The notes under the pieces are model-generated. The model was given only the letters and a program-made list of their open reading frames with translations, did no database searches and was not told where the DNA came from. Shown here one piece after another: positions 49,841 through 58,768 of a stretch of 64,000 nt of DNA. Where the stretch lies: contig NZ_CP104578.1 of assembly GCF_036826855.1 (NCBI RefSeq), positions 7,746,501-7,810,500 on the forward strand, read 5' to 3'. Position numbers and translations under genes: made by a program. The number at the start of each line of letters is the position of its first letter. The stretch's first letter is position 1. This DNA comes from Streptomyces sp. SJL17-4. Its GTDB lineage: Bacteria; Actinomycetota; Actinomycetes; Streptomycetales; Streptomycetaceae.

Positions 49841-51955
49841 GTGCCCTCACACCCGTACCAGAGCAACGCCGTTCCGGCCGAGAGCGCCGGAGCGCCCCCC
49901 GTCGAGCCGGCCTCCCGGTCCGTCCCGGGCCCCGCCAGGTCCCCGGGGACCTCCGGCGGCGGTCCCTTCGGCGCGCCCGCCTTCCGCACCGAGCGGCAGC
50001 CGCGCCAGGACGCCGCCGGGCACATGATCGTCTGCGGGGACGACGCCCTCGCCCACCGTCTCGCGGGCGAGCTGCACGAGGTGTACGGGGAGCGGGTCAC
50101 CCTCCTCGTGCCGGTACGGCCCGACGCGCCGCGCACGCCCACCGCCCGCACCGGCCGGGCGCTGGCCCTCTTCGGACGCGTCACGGCGGCCGTCATCCGC
50201 ACCACGGGGAGCACCGCTCCCGCGGGCGCTCCGGGCGCCTCCGCCCCCTCCACCCCGGCGGCTTCCGACGCGGACGGCGGCGAGCCCACCGGCACCCTGC
50301 GCGTCGTCGAGTCCGCGGAGGCCGACGACCGTGCCCTGACGGACGTCGGCGTGGAGCGGGCCGCCGCGCTCGCCCTCGTCCACGAGGACGACGAGACCAA
50401 CATCCGGGCCGCACTCACCGCCCGCCGCCTCAACCCCCGGCTGCGCCTCGTCATCCGGCTCTACAACCGCAAGCTCGGCCAGCACCTCGAAACCCTCCTC
50501 GACCAGGCCGCCGCCGTCGCCGAACCGGGCCTCGACCCGGAGAAGCTCGACGCCGCCACCACCGTCCTCTCGGACGTCGACACCGCCGCCCCCGGCCTCG
50601 CCGCCGCCGCCGTCGCGGGGACTAGCAAGGTGGTCCAGGCCGGGGGACTGCTGCTGCACGCCGTGGAGCGGCTGCCCGCCGCCGGAGAGGCCCCCGACCC
50701 GGGTCTGTGCACGCTTGCCCTGCTCTCCGCCACGGCCGGCGACCCGGCGGGCTGCGAAGGCTCCGAGCGGAGCGGCGACGCGGGCCCCCGACTCCTGCCG
50801 GACGACCGCACGGTGGCCGCCGCCACCGGCCGCGCCGCCGTCACCCTCGAAGCGGTCACCGCGGCGGGCCCCGTGCTCGCGTCCGCCCGGCTCGCCGCCT
50901 CCGCGCTGCCCGTCGCCTCGCTCTTCTCGCGCCGGCTGCGGTGGTCCCTCGCCGGGGCGGCGGCCGCCGTCCTCGCGCTCGCCCTGGCCTCCACGTTCAC
51001 CACCGGCGACCACCCGCTGCACGCCGCCTATCTGACGCTTCTGGACATCTTCGCCATCGGCGACCCGGCCCTGGGGGAGTCGACCAGCCGCCAGGTCCTC
51101 CAGATCCTCGCCGGGTTCGTCGGGCTGCTCCTGCTGCCGGTGATCGTCGCCGCCGTCATCGAAGGCCTCGGCACGTTCCGTACGGCGACCACCCTGCGTC
51201 GGCCGCCACGCGGACTCTCCGGGCATGTCGTCCTCCTCGGCCTCGGCAAGGTCGGCACCCGTGTCCTCGCCCGGCTCCGCCGGCTGAACATCCCCGTGGT
51301 CTGCGTCGAGTCCGACCCGGAGGCCCGCGGCATCGCCGTCGCCAGACGGCTGCGCGTCCCCACCGTCATCGGCGACGTCACGGAGGAGGGCGTCCTGGAG
51401 GCCGCCCGCATCGACCGCGCCCACGCCCTGCTCGCGCTGACCAGTGTCGACATCACCAACCTGGAGGCCGCGCTCTCCGCCCGCGCCGTCAGCCCCGACC
51501 TGCGGGTCGTCCTGCGCCTGTACGACGACGACTTCGCCACCGCCGTCTTCCGCACCCTCCGCACCGCCCACCCGGCGGCACTCACCCGCAGCCGCAGCGT
51601 CTCCCACCTGGCCGCACCCGCCTTCGCGGGCGCCATGCTGGGCCGTCAGGTGCTCGGCGCCGTACCGGTCGAGCGGCGAGTCCTCCTCTTCGCCGCGGTG
51701 GACGTCGCGGCCCACCCGCTCCTGGACGGAGCGACCGTGGCCGCGGCCTTCCACCCGGGCAAGTGGCGCGTCATCGCCATGGACCGCGGCGGCACGAAGT
51801 CCGGTACGGGACAGGCCTGGCGCCTGGACCCCGACCGCGTCCTGAAACCGGACGACCGGGTCGTCGTGGCGGCCACCCGCCGAGGCCTCGCCGAACTCCT
51901 GGGCCGCGGCGGCGGTCACCTGCCGGTCAACACCCCACGAACGGACAACGATTGA
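49841..51955 (+). CDS. RCK/TrkA-N domain channel-like membrane protein
   Basis: 704 residues. Two NAD-binding RCK modules: a divergent first one (HMIVCGDDALAHRLAGELHE; DDETNIRAALTARRLNPRL) and a canonical second one (GHVVLLGLGKVGTRVLARLR; GDVTEEGVLEAARIDRAHAL). Between them are membrane helices (LRWSLAGAAAAVLALALAST; ILAGFVGLLLLPVIVAAVIE) enclosing a pore-like loop LLDIFAIGDPALGEST without a TVGYG potassium filter. It resembles CASTOR/POLLUX-like or ion-transport NAD-binding proteins. The GTG at 49841 has only a weak ribosome site. Ion selectivity is unknown. Confidence 0.75.
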   Translation: MPSHPYQSNAVPAESAGAPPVEPASRSVPGPARSPGTSGGGPFGAPAFRTERQPRQDAAGHMIVCGDDALAHRLAGELHEVYGERVTLLVPVRPDAPRTPTARTGRALALFGRVTAAVIRTTGSTAPAGAPGASAPSTPAASDADGGEPTGTLRVVESAEADDRALTDVGVERAAALALVHEDDETNIRAALTARRLNPRLRLVIRLYNRKLGQHLETLLDQAAAVAEPGLDPEKLDAATTVLSDVDTAAPGLAAAAVAGTSKVVQAGGLLLHAVERLPAAGEAPDPGLCTLALLSATAGDPAGCEGSERSGDAGPRLLPDDRTVAAATGRAAVTLEAVTAAGPVLASARLAASALPVASLFSRRLRWSLAGAAAAVLALALASTFTTGDHPLHAAYLTLLDIFAIGDPALGESTSRQVLQILAGFVGLLLLPVIVAAVIEGLGTFRTATTLRRPPRGLSGHVVLLGLGKVGTRVLARLRRLNIPVVCVESDPEARGIAVARRLRVPTVIGDVTEEGVLEAARIDRAHALLALTSVDITNLEAALSARAVSPDLRVVLRLYDDDFATAVFRTLRTAHPAALTRSRSVSHLAAPAFAGAMLGRQVLGAVPVERRVLLFAAVDVAAHPLLDGATVAAAFHPGKWRVIAMDRGGTKSGTGQAWRLDPDRVLKPDDRVVVAATRRGLAELLGRGGGHLPVNTPRTDND

Positions 51956-52001
51956 CCGTAGGCTCTGCCCACACACGCACCGCCGACCCCGCGCACGGCC
52001 G

Positions 52002-52049
52002 CGCACCGCTCCGGTCCCGCACCGCTCCGATCCCGCACCGCTCTGGTCC
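52002..52049. repeat. 16-bp tandem repeat, three copies
   Basis: CGCACCGCTCCGGTCC at 52002, repeated at 52018 and 52034 with single changes. It sits between the RCK gene and the P450 start, in the P450 upstream region. Confidence 0.8.
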
Positions 52050-52082
52050 CGCCCCCAACGGCCCGCAGTCAGGAGCTCCCCT

Positions 52083-53348
52083 GTGGACACACCACCCGTG
52101 CACGCCCCGCACCACACCACCGCCCCCCGCCCACCTCACCTCATGGACCCCTCCGGCGGCTGCCCCCACGCCCACAACTTCCGCCTCCTCGCCGAAGGCG
52201 CCGTCACCCCGGTGGTGCTCCCCGGCGGCATCGACGGCATGGCGGTCCTCGGCCACGACGCCCTCCGGGAATTCCTCTCCCACCCCGACGTCGCCAAGGG
52301 CCCCCGGCACTTCACCGCGCTCGCCGAGGGCCGCATACCCGACGGCTGGCCGCTGCGGACCTTCGCCACCGTGCCCGGCATGATCACCGCGGACGGCGCC
52401 GACCACCGTCGCCTCCGTACCCTGGTGAGCAGCGCCTTCACCACCCGCCGGGTGGAGGAACTCCGCCCGCGCGTCGAGGCGGTCACCGCCGGGCTCCTCG
52501 ACGGGCTCGCCGAGGCCGCCAGGACCGGCGACGGCATCGCCGACCTGCGCCGCCACTACGCGCTTCCGCTGCCGCTCGGAGTCATCTGCGAACTGCTCGG
52601 CGTCGACCCCGCCCACCAGGACCGGCTGCACCACCTCTCCGGACTGGTCGTCGCGACCGACACCACACCCGCACAGGCCGTCGCCGCCAACCGCGAACTC
52701 GTCGAACTCCTCGCCTCCATCGCCGCCGACAAGGCCGCCGCCCCCGACGACGACCTCACGAGCGCGCTCATCGCCGCCCGGGACGGGGACGGCGACCGGC
52801 TCGGCCAGGCCGAACTGATCGGCACCCTCCTCCTGCTGATCGTCGCGGGCCACGAGACCACCCTGAACCTGCTCACCAACGCGGTCCGGGCGCTCTGTGC
52901 CCACCGTGACCAGCTCGCCCTGGTCATCGAGGGCCGCGCGAGCTGGGCCGACGCGGTGGAGGAGACCCTCCGCTGGGACAGCCCGGTCAGCTACTTCCCG
53001 TTCCGCTATCCCACCCGCGACCTCACCGTCGACGGCACCCTCGTCCCACGGGGCACGCCCGTGCTCGCCGGGTACTCGGCGGCGGGCCGGGACACCAAGG
53101 CCCACGGCCCGGACGCGGACCGCTTCGACGTGACCCGCACGGCGAGGGCGAAGCACCTGTCGCTCGGCCACGGCCCCCACTACTGCCTGGGCGCCCCACT
53201 CGCCCGAATGGAGGCCACCATCGCCCTGGAGGCGCTCTTCACCCGCTTCCCGGAGCTGGACCTGGCCGTCCCGGAATCCGAGCTGCCCCGCCACGCCGGG
53301 TTCGTCGGCAACAGCGTCAGGACGCTCCCGGTCCGGCCGGGAGGCTGA
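52083..53348 (+). CDS. Cytochrome P450
   Basis: 421 residues. The oxygen-binding I-helix motif is LLIVAGHETTLNL, the ExxR motif lies in VEETLRWDSPV, and the heme-thiolate loop is LSLGHGPHYCLGAPLAR with cysteine 368. The lack of a membrane anchor marks a soluble bacterial class I P450 that needs ferredoxin and reductase, neither encoded nearby. It resembles CYP105/107-type enzymes for xenobiotics or secondary metabolites. GTG 52083 is the first codon; the ATG encoding LMDPSGGC at 52143 is a possible later start. Confidence 0.92.
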   Translation: MDTPPVHAPHHTTAPRPPHLMDPSGGCPHAHNFRLLAEGAVTPVVLPGGIDGMAVLGHDALREFLSHPDVAKGPRHFTALAEGRIPDGWPLRTFATVPGMITADGADHRRLRTLVSSAFTTRRVEELRPRVEAVTAGLLDGLAEAARTGDGIADLRRHYALPLPLGVICELLGVDPAHQDRLHHLSGLVVATDTTPAQAVAANRELVELLASIAADKAAAPDDDLTSALIAARDGDGDRLGQAELIGTLLLLIVAGHETTLNLLTNAVRALCAHRDQLALVIEGRASWADAVEETLRWDSPVSYFPFRYPTRDLTVDGTLVPRGTPVLAGYSAAGRDTKAHGPDADRFDVTRTARAKHLSLGHGPHYCLGAPLARMEATIALEALFTRFPELDLAVPESELPRHAGFVGNSVRTLPVRPGG

Positions 53349-53404
53349 ACGCCCCCGGGCCGTGCGGGTGCGGGAGAGGCCCGGCCCCGCACCCGGCTCC
53401 CTCC

Positions 53405-53481
53405 GGACCCGGACCCGGAGCCGGACCTGGACCCGGAGCCGGAGCCGGAACTGGACCGGGACCTGGACCTGGACCTGGACC
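53405..53481. repeat. Hexanucleotide repeat tract (GGACCN/GGAGCC)
   Basis: About 13 six-base units of the type GGACCT, GGACCC or GGAGCC between the P450 gene and the small gene converging on it. No gene is supported in this stretch. Confidence 0.85.
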
Positions 53482-53486
53482 CCTCC

Positions 53487-53738
53487 TCACCCGGCCCGGC
53501 CCCACGCGGTCGCGGGGGAGGCGCGCAGGGACGAGACGAGCCGCAGCAGCCGTGCCTCGTTCCCCATGAGGCCCGCGGCGCGGAGCGCCTCGTCCGCCTC
53601 GGCCATCGGATGGGTGAGCATCACCCCCGCGTACGGGGCGAGCTGCGGATCGGTCAGCACGGCCTGGGTGGATTCGAGCAACCGCAGGTACGCCTGGGCG
53701 GCCGCGCGCTCGCTGGCGGTGATCGTGGTCGTGGTCAT
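53487..53738 (-). CDS. Small helical hypothetical protein
   Basis: 83 residues: MTTTTITASERAAAQAYLRL, then TDPQLAPYAGVMLTHPMAEA and MGNEARLLRLVSSLRASPA. Predicted mostly helical and cytoplasmic. The ATG at 53738 has GAGGGAG upstream. No family is recognised with confidence. Confidence 0.6.
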   Translation of the reverse strand: MTTTTITASERAAAQAYLRLLESTQAVLTDPQLAPYAGVMLTHPMAEADEALRAAGLMGNEARLLRLVSSLRASPATAWGRAG

Positions 53739-53800
53739 GTCGGGCTCCCTCTCGACAGTTCGGCGCTCACCACCCTCTCGTACGGGTCTGACAATCGCCC

Positions 53801-54277
53801 TCAGCCCCGCCCGTCGAGCCGCTCCACCAGCCGTTCCAGGAAGACCCGCTGGCCCTCCACGAGCAGCGGGGAGGCCGACTCCGGGACGAACCAGCCCACC
53901 CGGTCGATCTCCGGGAACTCCCCCTGGACGCCGGACCGGGGCGGCCATTCCATGACGAAGGTGCCCGGCACGATCGCGGCCGGGTCGAGCGTCCCCTCGA
54001 CGGCCCAGACGGTGACGAGCTTTCCGTTGCGCTGCCGGGACTCGCCGAGGTCCAGCCACTCGCCCTCGGGCGCCGGAAGACCCAGCTCCTCCAGGAACTC
54101 GCGGCTCGCCGCCGCCTCCGGGGCCTCGTCCGGCTCGTACTCCCCCTTGGGGATCGACCAGGCCGACTGCTCGCGGGACGCCCAGAAGGGCCCGCCCATA
54201 TGACCGATGAGTACCTCGACGCCACCGTCCGTCGTGCGGCGGAAGACCAGAAGACCCGCACTGCGTTTGTCAGACAT
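53801..54277 (-). CDS. Nudix hydrolase
   Basis: 158 residues. The Nudix box is read from GEYEPDEAPEAAASREFLEE continuing LGL, that is Gx5Ex7REUxEExGU with all catalytic glutamates. It starts SDKRSAGLLVFRRTTDGGVE and carries PKGE before the box, as in diadenosine-polyphosphate or NTP hydrolases of the YjhB/Ap4A type. Its upstream region abuts the end of the FAD protein gene, which runs in the same direction. Confidence 0.9.
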   Translation of the reverse strand: MSDKRSAGLLVFRRTTDGGVEVLIGHMGGPFWASREQSAWSIPKGEYEPDEAPEAAASREFLEELGLPAPEGEWLDLGESRQRNGKLVTVWAVEGTLDPAAIVPGTFVMEWPPRSGVQGEFPEIDRVGWFVPESASPLLVEGQRVFLERLVERLDGRG

Positions 54278-54322
54278 ACGGGCAAGTCTGGCCGAAGGAC
54301 CCCGCCGTCGCAGCAGTGCGCG

Positions 54323-55546
54323 TCACTCCTCGGCGCCGACCACCACCGGACCGCCCCCGAGATCCACCCCGTGCGCCCACCACGGCGGCAGCCGCACCGA
54401 ACGCCACGGGGCGAGCGCACCGTTCAGCCGCACCCGCCGCAGTGGCGCGCCGTCCTGGGTGACGGTCAGGACCGGGCGTACGAGCCGACGCTCCGGCCGT
54501 ACGAGCAGGGGCGCGGCGACCGGACCGAGCAGACCGGGCGTCACCCACCGCAGCGGCCCCACCGATCCCGCCGGCACTCCCACCGGCACCCGGCCCTCCG
54601 GCCAGGGGCGTCCTTCGAGCAGGCCGATCACGGCCGCCGCCACCGTGCGCCCCTCGGCGGCGGCCACCACCGCCGGCTCCACCCCGCGCAGGAGGTTGCC
54701 CACCGCGAAGACCCCGGCCGCGGCGGTGCGGAAGGCGCTGTCCGTCGCGGGGCCCCGGGTGCCGGGGGCGAGCGGCAGCCCGCAGGCGCGGGCGAGTTCG
54801 TGGTCCGGGATCCAGTCCCCGGTGAAGACCACGGTGTCGCATCGCAGTGTGTGCCGGGTCGTACGGCCGGCCCCGCTCCGGACCGCGACCCCGGTCAGCC
54901 GACCGCGGCCGAGGAGTTCCGACACGACCGCGCCGCCGAGCACGGGAACAGCGCCGAACGCCGTTCTTCGCGCCGGGTGTTCGGTGACGACGGCCACCAC
55001 CTCGACCCCGGCGGCGCGCAGCGTCCGCACGGCGGCACGGGCCACGGGATCGCCACCGACGACCACCGCCCGCCGCCCGATGTGCTCCGGCCGCGCCCCG
55101 AACCGGAGGACCAGCCGCTGCAGCTCGCCCGTGGTCAGGACCCCGGCGGGCCGGGACCCGGGGACGAGCCGTGCGCTGCGGGGGCGCTCGCGGGCCCCGG
55201 TGGCCAGGACGACCGCGCGGGCCCGGACGCGTTCGAGCCCGGTCGGCGCGGTGACGTCGAGCGTGAGCGGCCCAGCCCACCCGGTGGCCGACACGCCCGT
55301 ACGGACGGTGGCCCCGGCGCGCAGGGCCGCGCGCACCGAGCGGCGCGCGTACCCGGGACCGTCCAGGGGGCGGCCCCGGGCGTCCGCGCCGAACCCCGGG
55401 CGGGCGCAGTGCCGGGGGATCCCGCCGGCGTCGAGCTCCCGTTCCAGGACCTCGACGCGCCCCGCACCCGCCGCGGCGAGGCGTGCGGCGGCGGCGAGAC
55501 CGGCGGGTCCGGCGCCCACCACGAGCACGTCGACCGTACGGTTCAC
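54323..55546 (-). CDS. FAD/NAD(P)-dependent oxidoreductase, GlpB/HcnB-like
   Basis: 407 residues. The first FAD-binding loop is VDVLVVGAGPAGLAAAARLA, the second nucleotide-binding fold is RRAVVVGGDPVARAAVRTLR, and AAGVFAVGNLLRGVEPAV is the FAD motif near the C-terminus. It follows the GlpA-like dehydrogenase as in kinase/dehydrogenase/oxidoreductase operons, and probably passes electrons from it. The GTG at 55546 follows GAGGAGGGG. The start lies in a locally duplicated sequence (see 55534-55594). Confidence 0.82.
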   Translation of the reverse strand: MNRTVDVLVVGAGPAGLAAAARLAAAGAGRVEVLERELDAGGIPRHCARPGFGADARGRPLDGPGYARRSVRAALRAGATVRTGVSATGWAGPLTLDVTAPTGLERVRARAVVLATGARERPRSARLVPGSRPAGVLTTGELQRLVLRFGARPEHIGRRAVVVGGDPVARAAVRTLRAAGVEVVAVVTEHPARRTAFGAVPVLGGAVVSELLGRGRLTGVAVRSGAGRTTRHTLRCDTVVFTGDWIPDHELARACGLPLAPGTRGPATDSAFRTAAAGVFAVGNLLRGVEPAVVAAAEGRTVAAAVIGLLEGRPWPEGRVPVGVPAGSVGPLRWVTPGLLGPVAAPLLVRPERRLVRPVLTVTQDGAPLRRVRLNGALAPWRSVRLPPWWAHGVDLGGGPVVVGAEE

Positions 55547-55594
55547 CGGGCCCCTCCTCGTACGCGTACGACGACACCCGTACGGTTCACCGGG
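55534..55594. repeat. 17-bp direct duplication at a gene junction
   Basis: CCGTACGGTTCACCGGG occurs at 55534-55550 and again at 55578-55594, 44 bp apart. Each copy carries a GTG start on the minus strand; the first belongs to the FAD gene and the second overlaps the stop of the GlpA-like gene. Confidence 0.85.
55543..55590 (-). CDS. 15-codon junction ORF
   Basis: The GTG at 55590 overlaps the stop of the GlpA-like gene (GTGA), and its TGA overlaps the GTG of the FAD gene. It reads MNRTGVVVRVRGGAR. It arises from the 17-bp duplication of the start region. It may act only as a coupling device carrying ribosomes to the next start; no separate function is claimed. Confidence 0.4.
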   Translation of the reverse strand: MNRTGVVVRVRGGAR

Positions 55595-57014
55595 TCCCCT
55601 CCCGGTGCTCCGCGTGTTCCTCGAACAACGCGCGTACCTCGGCGCCGCAGGAGTGGCCCTGACAGCGGCCCCCACGCGCGCGCGTGCGGCGGCGCAGTCC
55701 GTCGAGGCCGCCCGGCGGGATCGTCGAGGTGAGCGCGGCCCGGATCTCGCCACGGGTGACCCGCTCGCAGTGACAGACGATCGCACCGAACTCCGGGTCC
55801 CGGGCGATGAGCCGGGCGTCGCGGTACGGGCGGGGGAAGGCCTCGCCGAGGTTCGGCATCCGGAGCCGGGCGAGCGGCCGCTCGGGCCCGAGGCCGAGCC
55901 CGCAGTCGGCGAGGAGCCCGCGGACGTGCTCGGCGATGGCCAGGGACGCGGTGAGCCCGGTGGACCGGATGCCGCCCACCGTCACGTACCGGAGGCCCGG
56001 GTGTGCGGCGATCCGGTAGTCCTCCTGCCCGGTGGCGGCGCGCAGTCCCGCGTAGACGGCGGTGACCTCCTCGTCGAGCAGCGCCGGGAGGATCCGGCCG
56101 CCCTGCTCGCGGAGCCCGGCGAGTCCCTCCGCCGTGGTGCCGGTGGCGGTCTTGTCGTCCAGGTCCTCGGCGGTGGGCCCGAGCATGACGTTCCCGTAGA
56201 CCGTCGGCGCGATCAGCACGCCCTTGCCGAGCGGGCCCGGCACGGGGAGCAGGATGTGCCGCACCAGGTCGCGTGCGAACTTGTCGAAGACGAGCAGCTG
56301 ACCCCGGCGCGGGGTGACGGTGAAGTCCTCGCGTCCGACCAGTGCGTCGAAGGCGTCGGCGTGGAGTCCGCAGGCGTTGACGAGATGGCGGGTCCGCAGC
56401 ACCCCGCGCCGGGTGACGAGCCGGTGGTACGGATCGCCCGGACGCACCTTCTCCACCCGGCAGTCGAGGTGCAGGTCGACGCCCGAGCGGACGGCCTGGG
56501 TGGCGTACGCGAGGGTGGTCGTCCACGGGCAGATCACCGACTCGCCCGGCACTTCGAGCGCGGCGAGCGCGCCGGGGCCCAAGTGCGGTTCGCGTGAACG
56601 GAGTTCGGCGGCGGTGAGCAGCCCGGTGGTGCGGTGTCCGTTGCGTTGGGCCTTCTCCGCGAGGCGGGGGAGGGCGGCGCGCTGCTGCTCGTCCCAGGCG
56701 ACGAGCAGCGCGCCGAGCGGCTCCACGGGGATGCCGGTCTCCTGGGCGTACGCGGAGAGGAGGTGGTATCCCTCGCGGACGAGCCTCGCCTCCAGCGTGC
56801 CCGGCAGCGCGTCGAAACCGGTGTGCAGAATGGCGGTGTTGGCCTTCGACGTACCGTCGCCGACGTCGTTCGCGGCCTCCACGAGGGCGACCCGCAGGGG
56901 GTGGCGGGCGAGCGTCCGGGCGATGGCGGAGCCGACGACCCCCGCGCCGACGACCACGACGTCGTACGTCGCGTCGGCGCCCGCGGGGAGGGGGCCGGTG
57001 CGGGTGACGCTCAT
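55587..57014 (-). CDS. GlpA-like FAD-dependent glycerol-3-phosphate/2-hydroxyacid dehydrogenase with BFD-like domain
   Basis: 475 residues. The DAO fold starts DVVVVGAGVVGSAIARTLAR with the second glycine-rich region VNACGLHADAFDALVG and YVTVGGIRSTGLTASLAIAE. The C-terminal 100 residues carry four cysteines (IVCHCERVTRGEI; RCQGHSC) that match a BFD-like [2Fe-2S] domain, as in GlpA. Its ATG overlaps the stop of the kinase gene, so the product of a FGGY kinase is its likely substrate. The GlpC subunit is absent; the downstream FAD protein may replace it. Confidence 0.85.
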   Translation of the reverse strand: MSVTRTGPLPAGADATYDVVVVGAGVVGSAIARTLARHPLRVALVEAANDVGDGTSKANTAILHTGFDALPGTLEARLVREGYHLLSAYAQETGIPVEPLGALLVAWDEQQRAALPRLAEKAQRNGHRTTGLLTAAELRSREPHLGPGALAALEVPGESVICPWTTTLAYATQAVRSGVDLHLDCRVEKVRPGDPYHRLVTRRGVLRTRHLVNACGLHADAFDALVGREDFTVTPRRGQLLVFDKFARDLVRHILLPVPGPLGKGVLIAPTVYGNVMLGPTAEDLDDKTATGTTAEGLAGLREQGGRILPALLDEEVTAVYAGLRAATGQEDYRIAAHPGLRYVTVGGIRSTGLTASLAIAEHVRGLLADCGLGLGPERPLARLRMPNLGEAFPRPYRDARLIARDPEFGAIVCHCERVTRGEIRAALTSTIPPGGLDGLRRRTRARGGRCQGHSCGAEVRALFEEHAEHREGTR

Positions 57015-58495
57015 GAGGAGCCGGAGCCGGAGCCGGAGCCGGACCCGGAGTGACCCGAGCCCGTCCGCTCGACCAGCGCCGCCACCTCCCCACGGAACCG
57101 CGCGAGGCGCTCGCCCGCCTGGTCGCGCGAGATCCGGGGCTCGTACACGGCGGAGGGCTTCCACTCCGGTACGGCCTCCCGGAGCGTGAGCCCCGGGTCG
57201 AGTCCGAGCCGCGCGACCGCGCCGACGCCGAGTGCCGTCGCGTCGGGCAACGACGCGACCTCGACCGGAAGTTGGAGGAGATCCGCCTGGGTCTGCATGA
57301 GCAGCGCGGACCGGGTGAGGCCGCCGTCGGCGCGCAGCGAGGTCAGCGGCGCGCCCCGGTCCGAGGCGACGGCGGAGGCGAGTTCCACGACCTGCGCGGC
57401 GATGCCCTCGCACAGGGCGCGGACCAGATGGCCCGGCGTGGTGTCCAGGCCGAGTCCGGTGAGCGAGCCGCGGACGTCGCCCCGCCACCACGGCGCGGCG
57501 AGCCCCGCGAGCGCGGGGACGAAGGTGACGCCTCCGGTGTCCGGAACTCCGTGGCCCACCGGGTCGATCTCGGCCGCGCCGCCGATGACGCCGAGCTCGG
57601 TGAGCCAGCGCACGGCGGAGGCGACGGTGTACACCTGGCCGTCCAGACAGTGGGCGACCTGCCCGCCGAGCCGCCAGGCGACACAGCTGACCAGGCCCGA
57701 GGACGCGCGCCGGGGTTCGGGGCCGGTCTGCGCGAGGAGGAAGGCCCCCGTGCCGTACGTGCACTTGGCGGCGGCCGGATCGTCGGCGCTCTGGGTGAGC
57801 AGCGCCGCCTGCTGGTCGACCAGGAGTCCGGTGAGCGGGAGTGGCGGGCCGAAGGCGGTGGTGGTGCCGACGGGGCTGTCGCAGTCCACGACCCGGGGGA
57901 GGCGTTCGCCGCCGAGGCCGTACAGGTCGAGGGCGGTCTCCGACCAGGAGACGGTGTCGAGGTCGAGGAGTCCGGTCCGTCCGGCGGTCGCCGCGTCGGT
58001 GACGAAGGCGCCGGTCAGCCGGTGGACGAGCCAGCTGTCGCTGGTGGTGACGACGCCGGCGCCGGTGGTGTGGCGGCGGATCCAGGCCATCTTGGGCGCG
58101 GCGAAGTAGGGGTCGAGCGGAAGACCGGTGAGGTGCCTCAACTGTTCTGCGTGGACGTCGAGTTCGGCGCAGACGGAGGCCGCCCGGCGGTCCTGCCAGA
58201 CCAGGGCGTCGGTGAGTGGCTCACCGGTGGCGGGGTCCCACGCGAGGACGGTCTCGCCCTGGTTGGCGAGACCCACGGCGACGACCGCCGTGCCGGCCTC
58301 GGCGAGCGCCGTGCGTCCGGCGGTGACCACGGAGTCGTACAGCTCACGCGGGTCGACCTCGACCAGACCGCCCGGCAGATACCGGGGCCGCACCGGAGCC
58401 GTACCGCTGCCGATGACACCGCGCTCGGGGCAGAGGACGAGGGCCTTGGTGCCCGAGGTGCCCTGGTCGACGGCGAGTACCGGGCCGCCCGTCAT
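57011..58495 (-). CDS. FGGY-family carbohydrate kinase (glycerol kinase-like)
   Basis: 494 residues. The N-terminal phosphate loop is VLAVDQGTSGTKALVLCPER, followed by ANQGETVLAWDPATGEPLTD, ALVWQDRRAA and the C-terminal FGGY domain with LTSLRADGGLTRSALLMQTQ. The sequence is close to glycerol kinase but several glycerol-specific residues differ, so xylulose- or other polyol-kinase activity is possible. A C-terminal Gly-Ser tail is encoded by a GGAGCC repeat at 57017-57050. It is the first gene of an operon with two FAD proteins. Confidence 0.88.
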   Translation of the reverse strand: MTGGPVLAVDQGTSGTKALVLCPERGVIGSGTAPVRPRYLPGGLVEVDPRELYDSVVTAGRTALAEAGTAVVAVGLANQGETVLAWDPATGEPLTDALVWQDRRAASVCAELDVHAEQLRHLTGLPLDPYFAAPKMAWIRRHTTGAGVVTTSDSWLVHRLTGAFVTDAATAGRTGLLDLDTVSWSETALDLYGLGGERLPRVVDCDSPVGTTTAFGPPLPLTGLLVDQQAALLTQSADDPAAAKCTYGTGAFLLAQTGPEPRRASSGLVSCVAWRLGGQVAHCLDGQVYTVASAVRWLTELGVIGGAAEIDPVGHGVPDTGGVTFVPALAGLAAPWWRGDVRGSLTGLGLDTTPGHLVRALCEGIAAQVVELASAVASDRGAPLTSLRADGGLTRSALLMQTQADLLQLPVEVASLPDATALGVGAVARLGLDPGLTLREAVPEWKPSAVYEPRISRDQAGERLARFRGEVAALVERTGSGHSGSGSGSGSGSS

Positions 58496-58518
58496 CGCGC
58501 TGCTCCTGTCCCTGGACG

Positions 58519-58542
58519 TTCGGTGATCATCCGATCACCGAA
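58519..58542. promoter_or_regulatory. Inverted repeat upstream of the kinase operon
   Basis: TTCGGTGAT (58519-58527), CATCCG, ATCACCGAA (58534-58542): perfect nine-base arms, 24 bp before the kinase start codon. A probable operator for repression of the operon; no dedicated regulator gene is adjacent, the nearest being the GntR gene at 61.4 kb. Confidence 0.6.
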
Positions 58543-58695
58543 AAGGGCCAGGGTGCCGTCGTCGCGGCGCTCCGTCAAGCCTCGCCGGAGGATCACGTCA
58601 GGTCCGGCGCCGAACCTGACAGTGAGTCAAATCCGGTCGTTGGCTTGATAATTTCTGTCACGAAAGAAAGTGGACCGGTCGCATCCAGAGCCCTC

Positions 58696-58701
58696 TATAG
58701 T
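58696..58701 (+). promoter_or_regulatory. -10 element TATAGT for the TTA gene
   Basis: TATAGT is preceded after 19 bases by TGGACC. The predicted start (about 58708) precedes the nine-codon ORF by some 60 bases. The rest of 58543-58768 contains no gene. Confidence 0.4.
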
Positions 58702-58768
58702 GATCGCCGATCAACGGCCGGGACGCCCGCCGGGGGACTGACCACCCCCTCCCATCCACCGAGGACCC

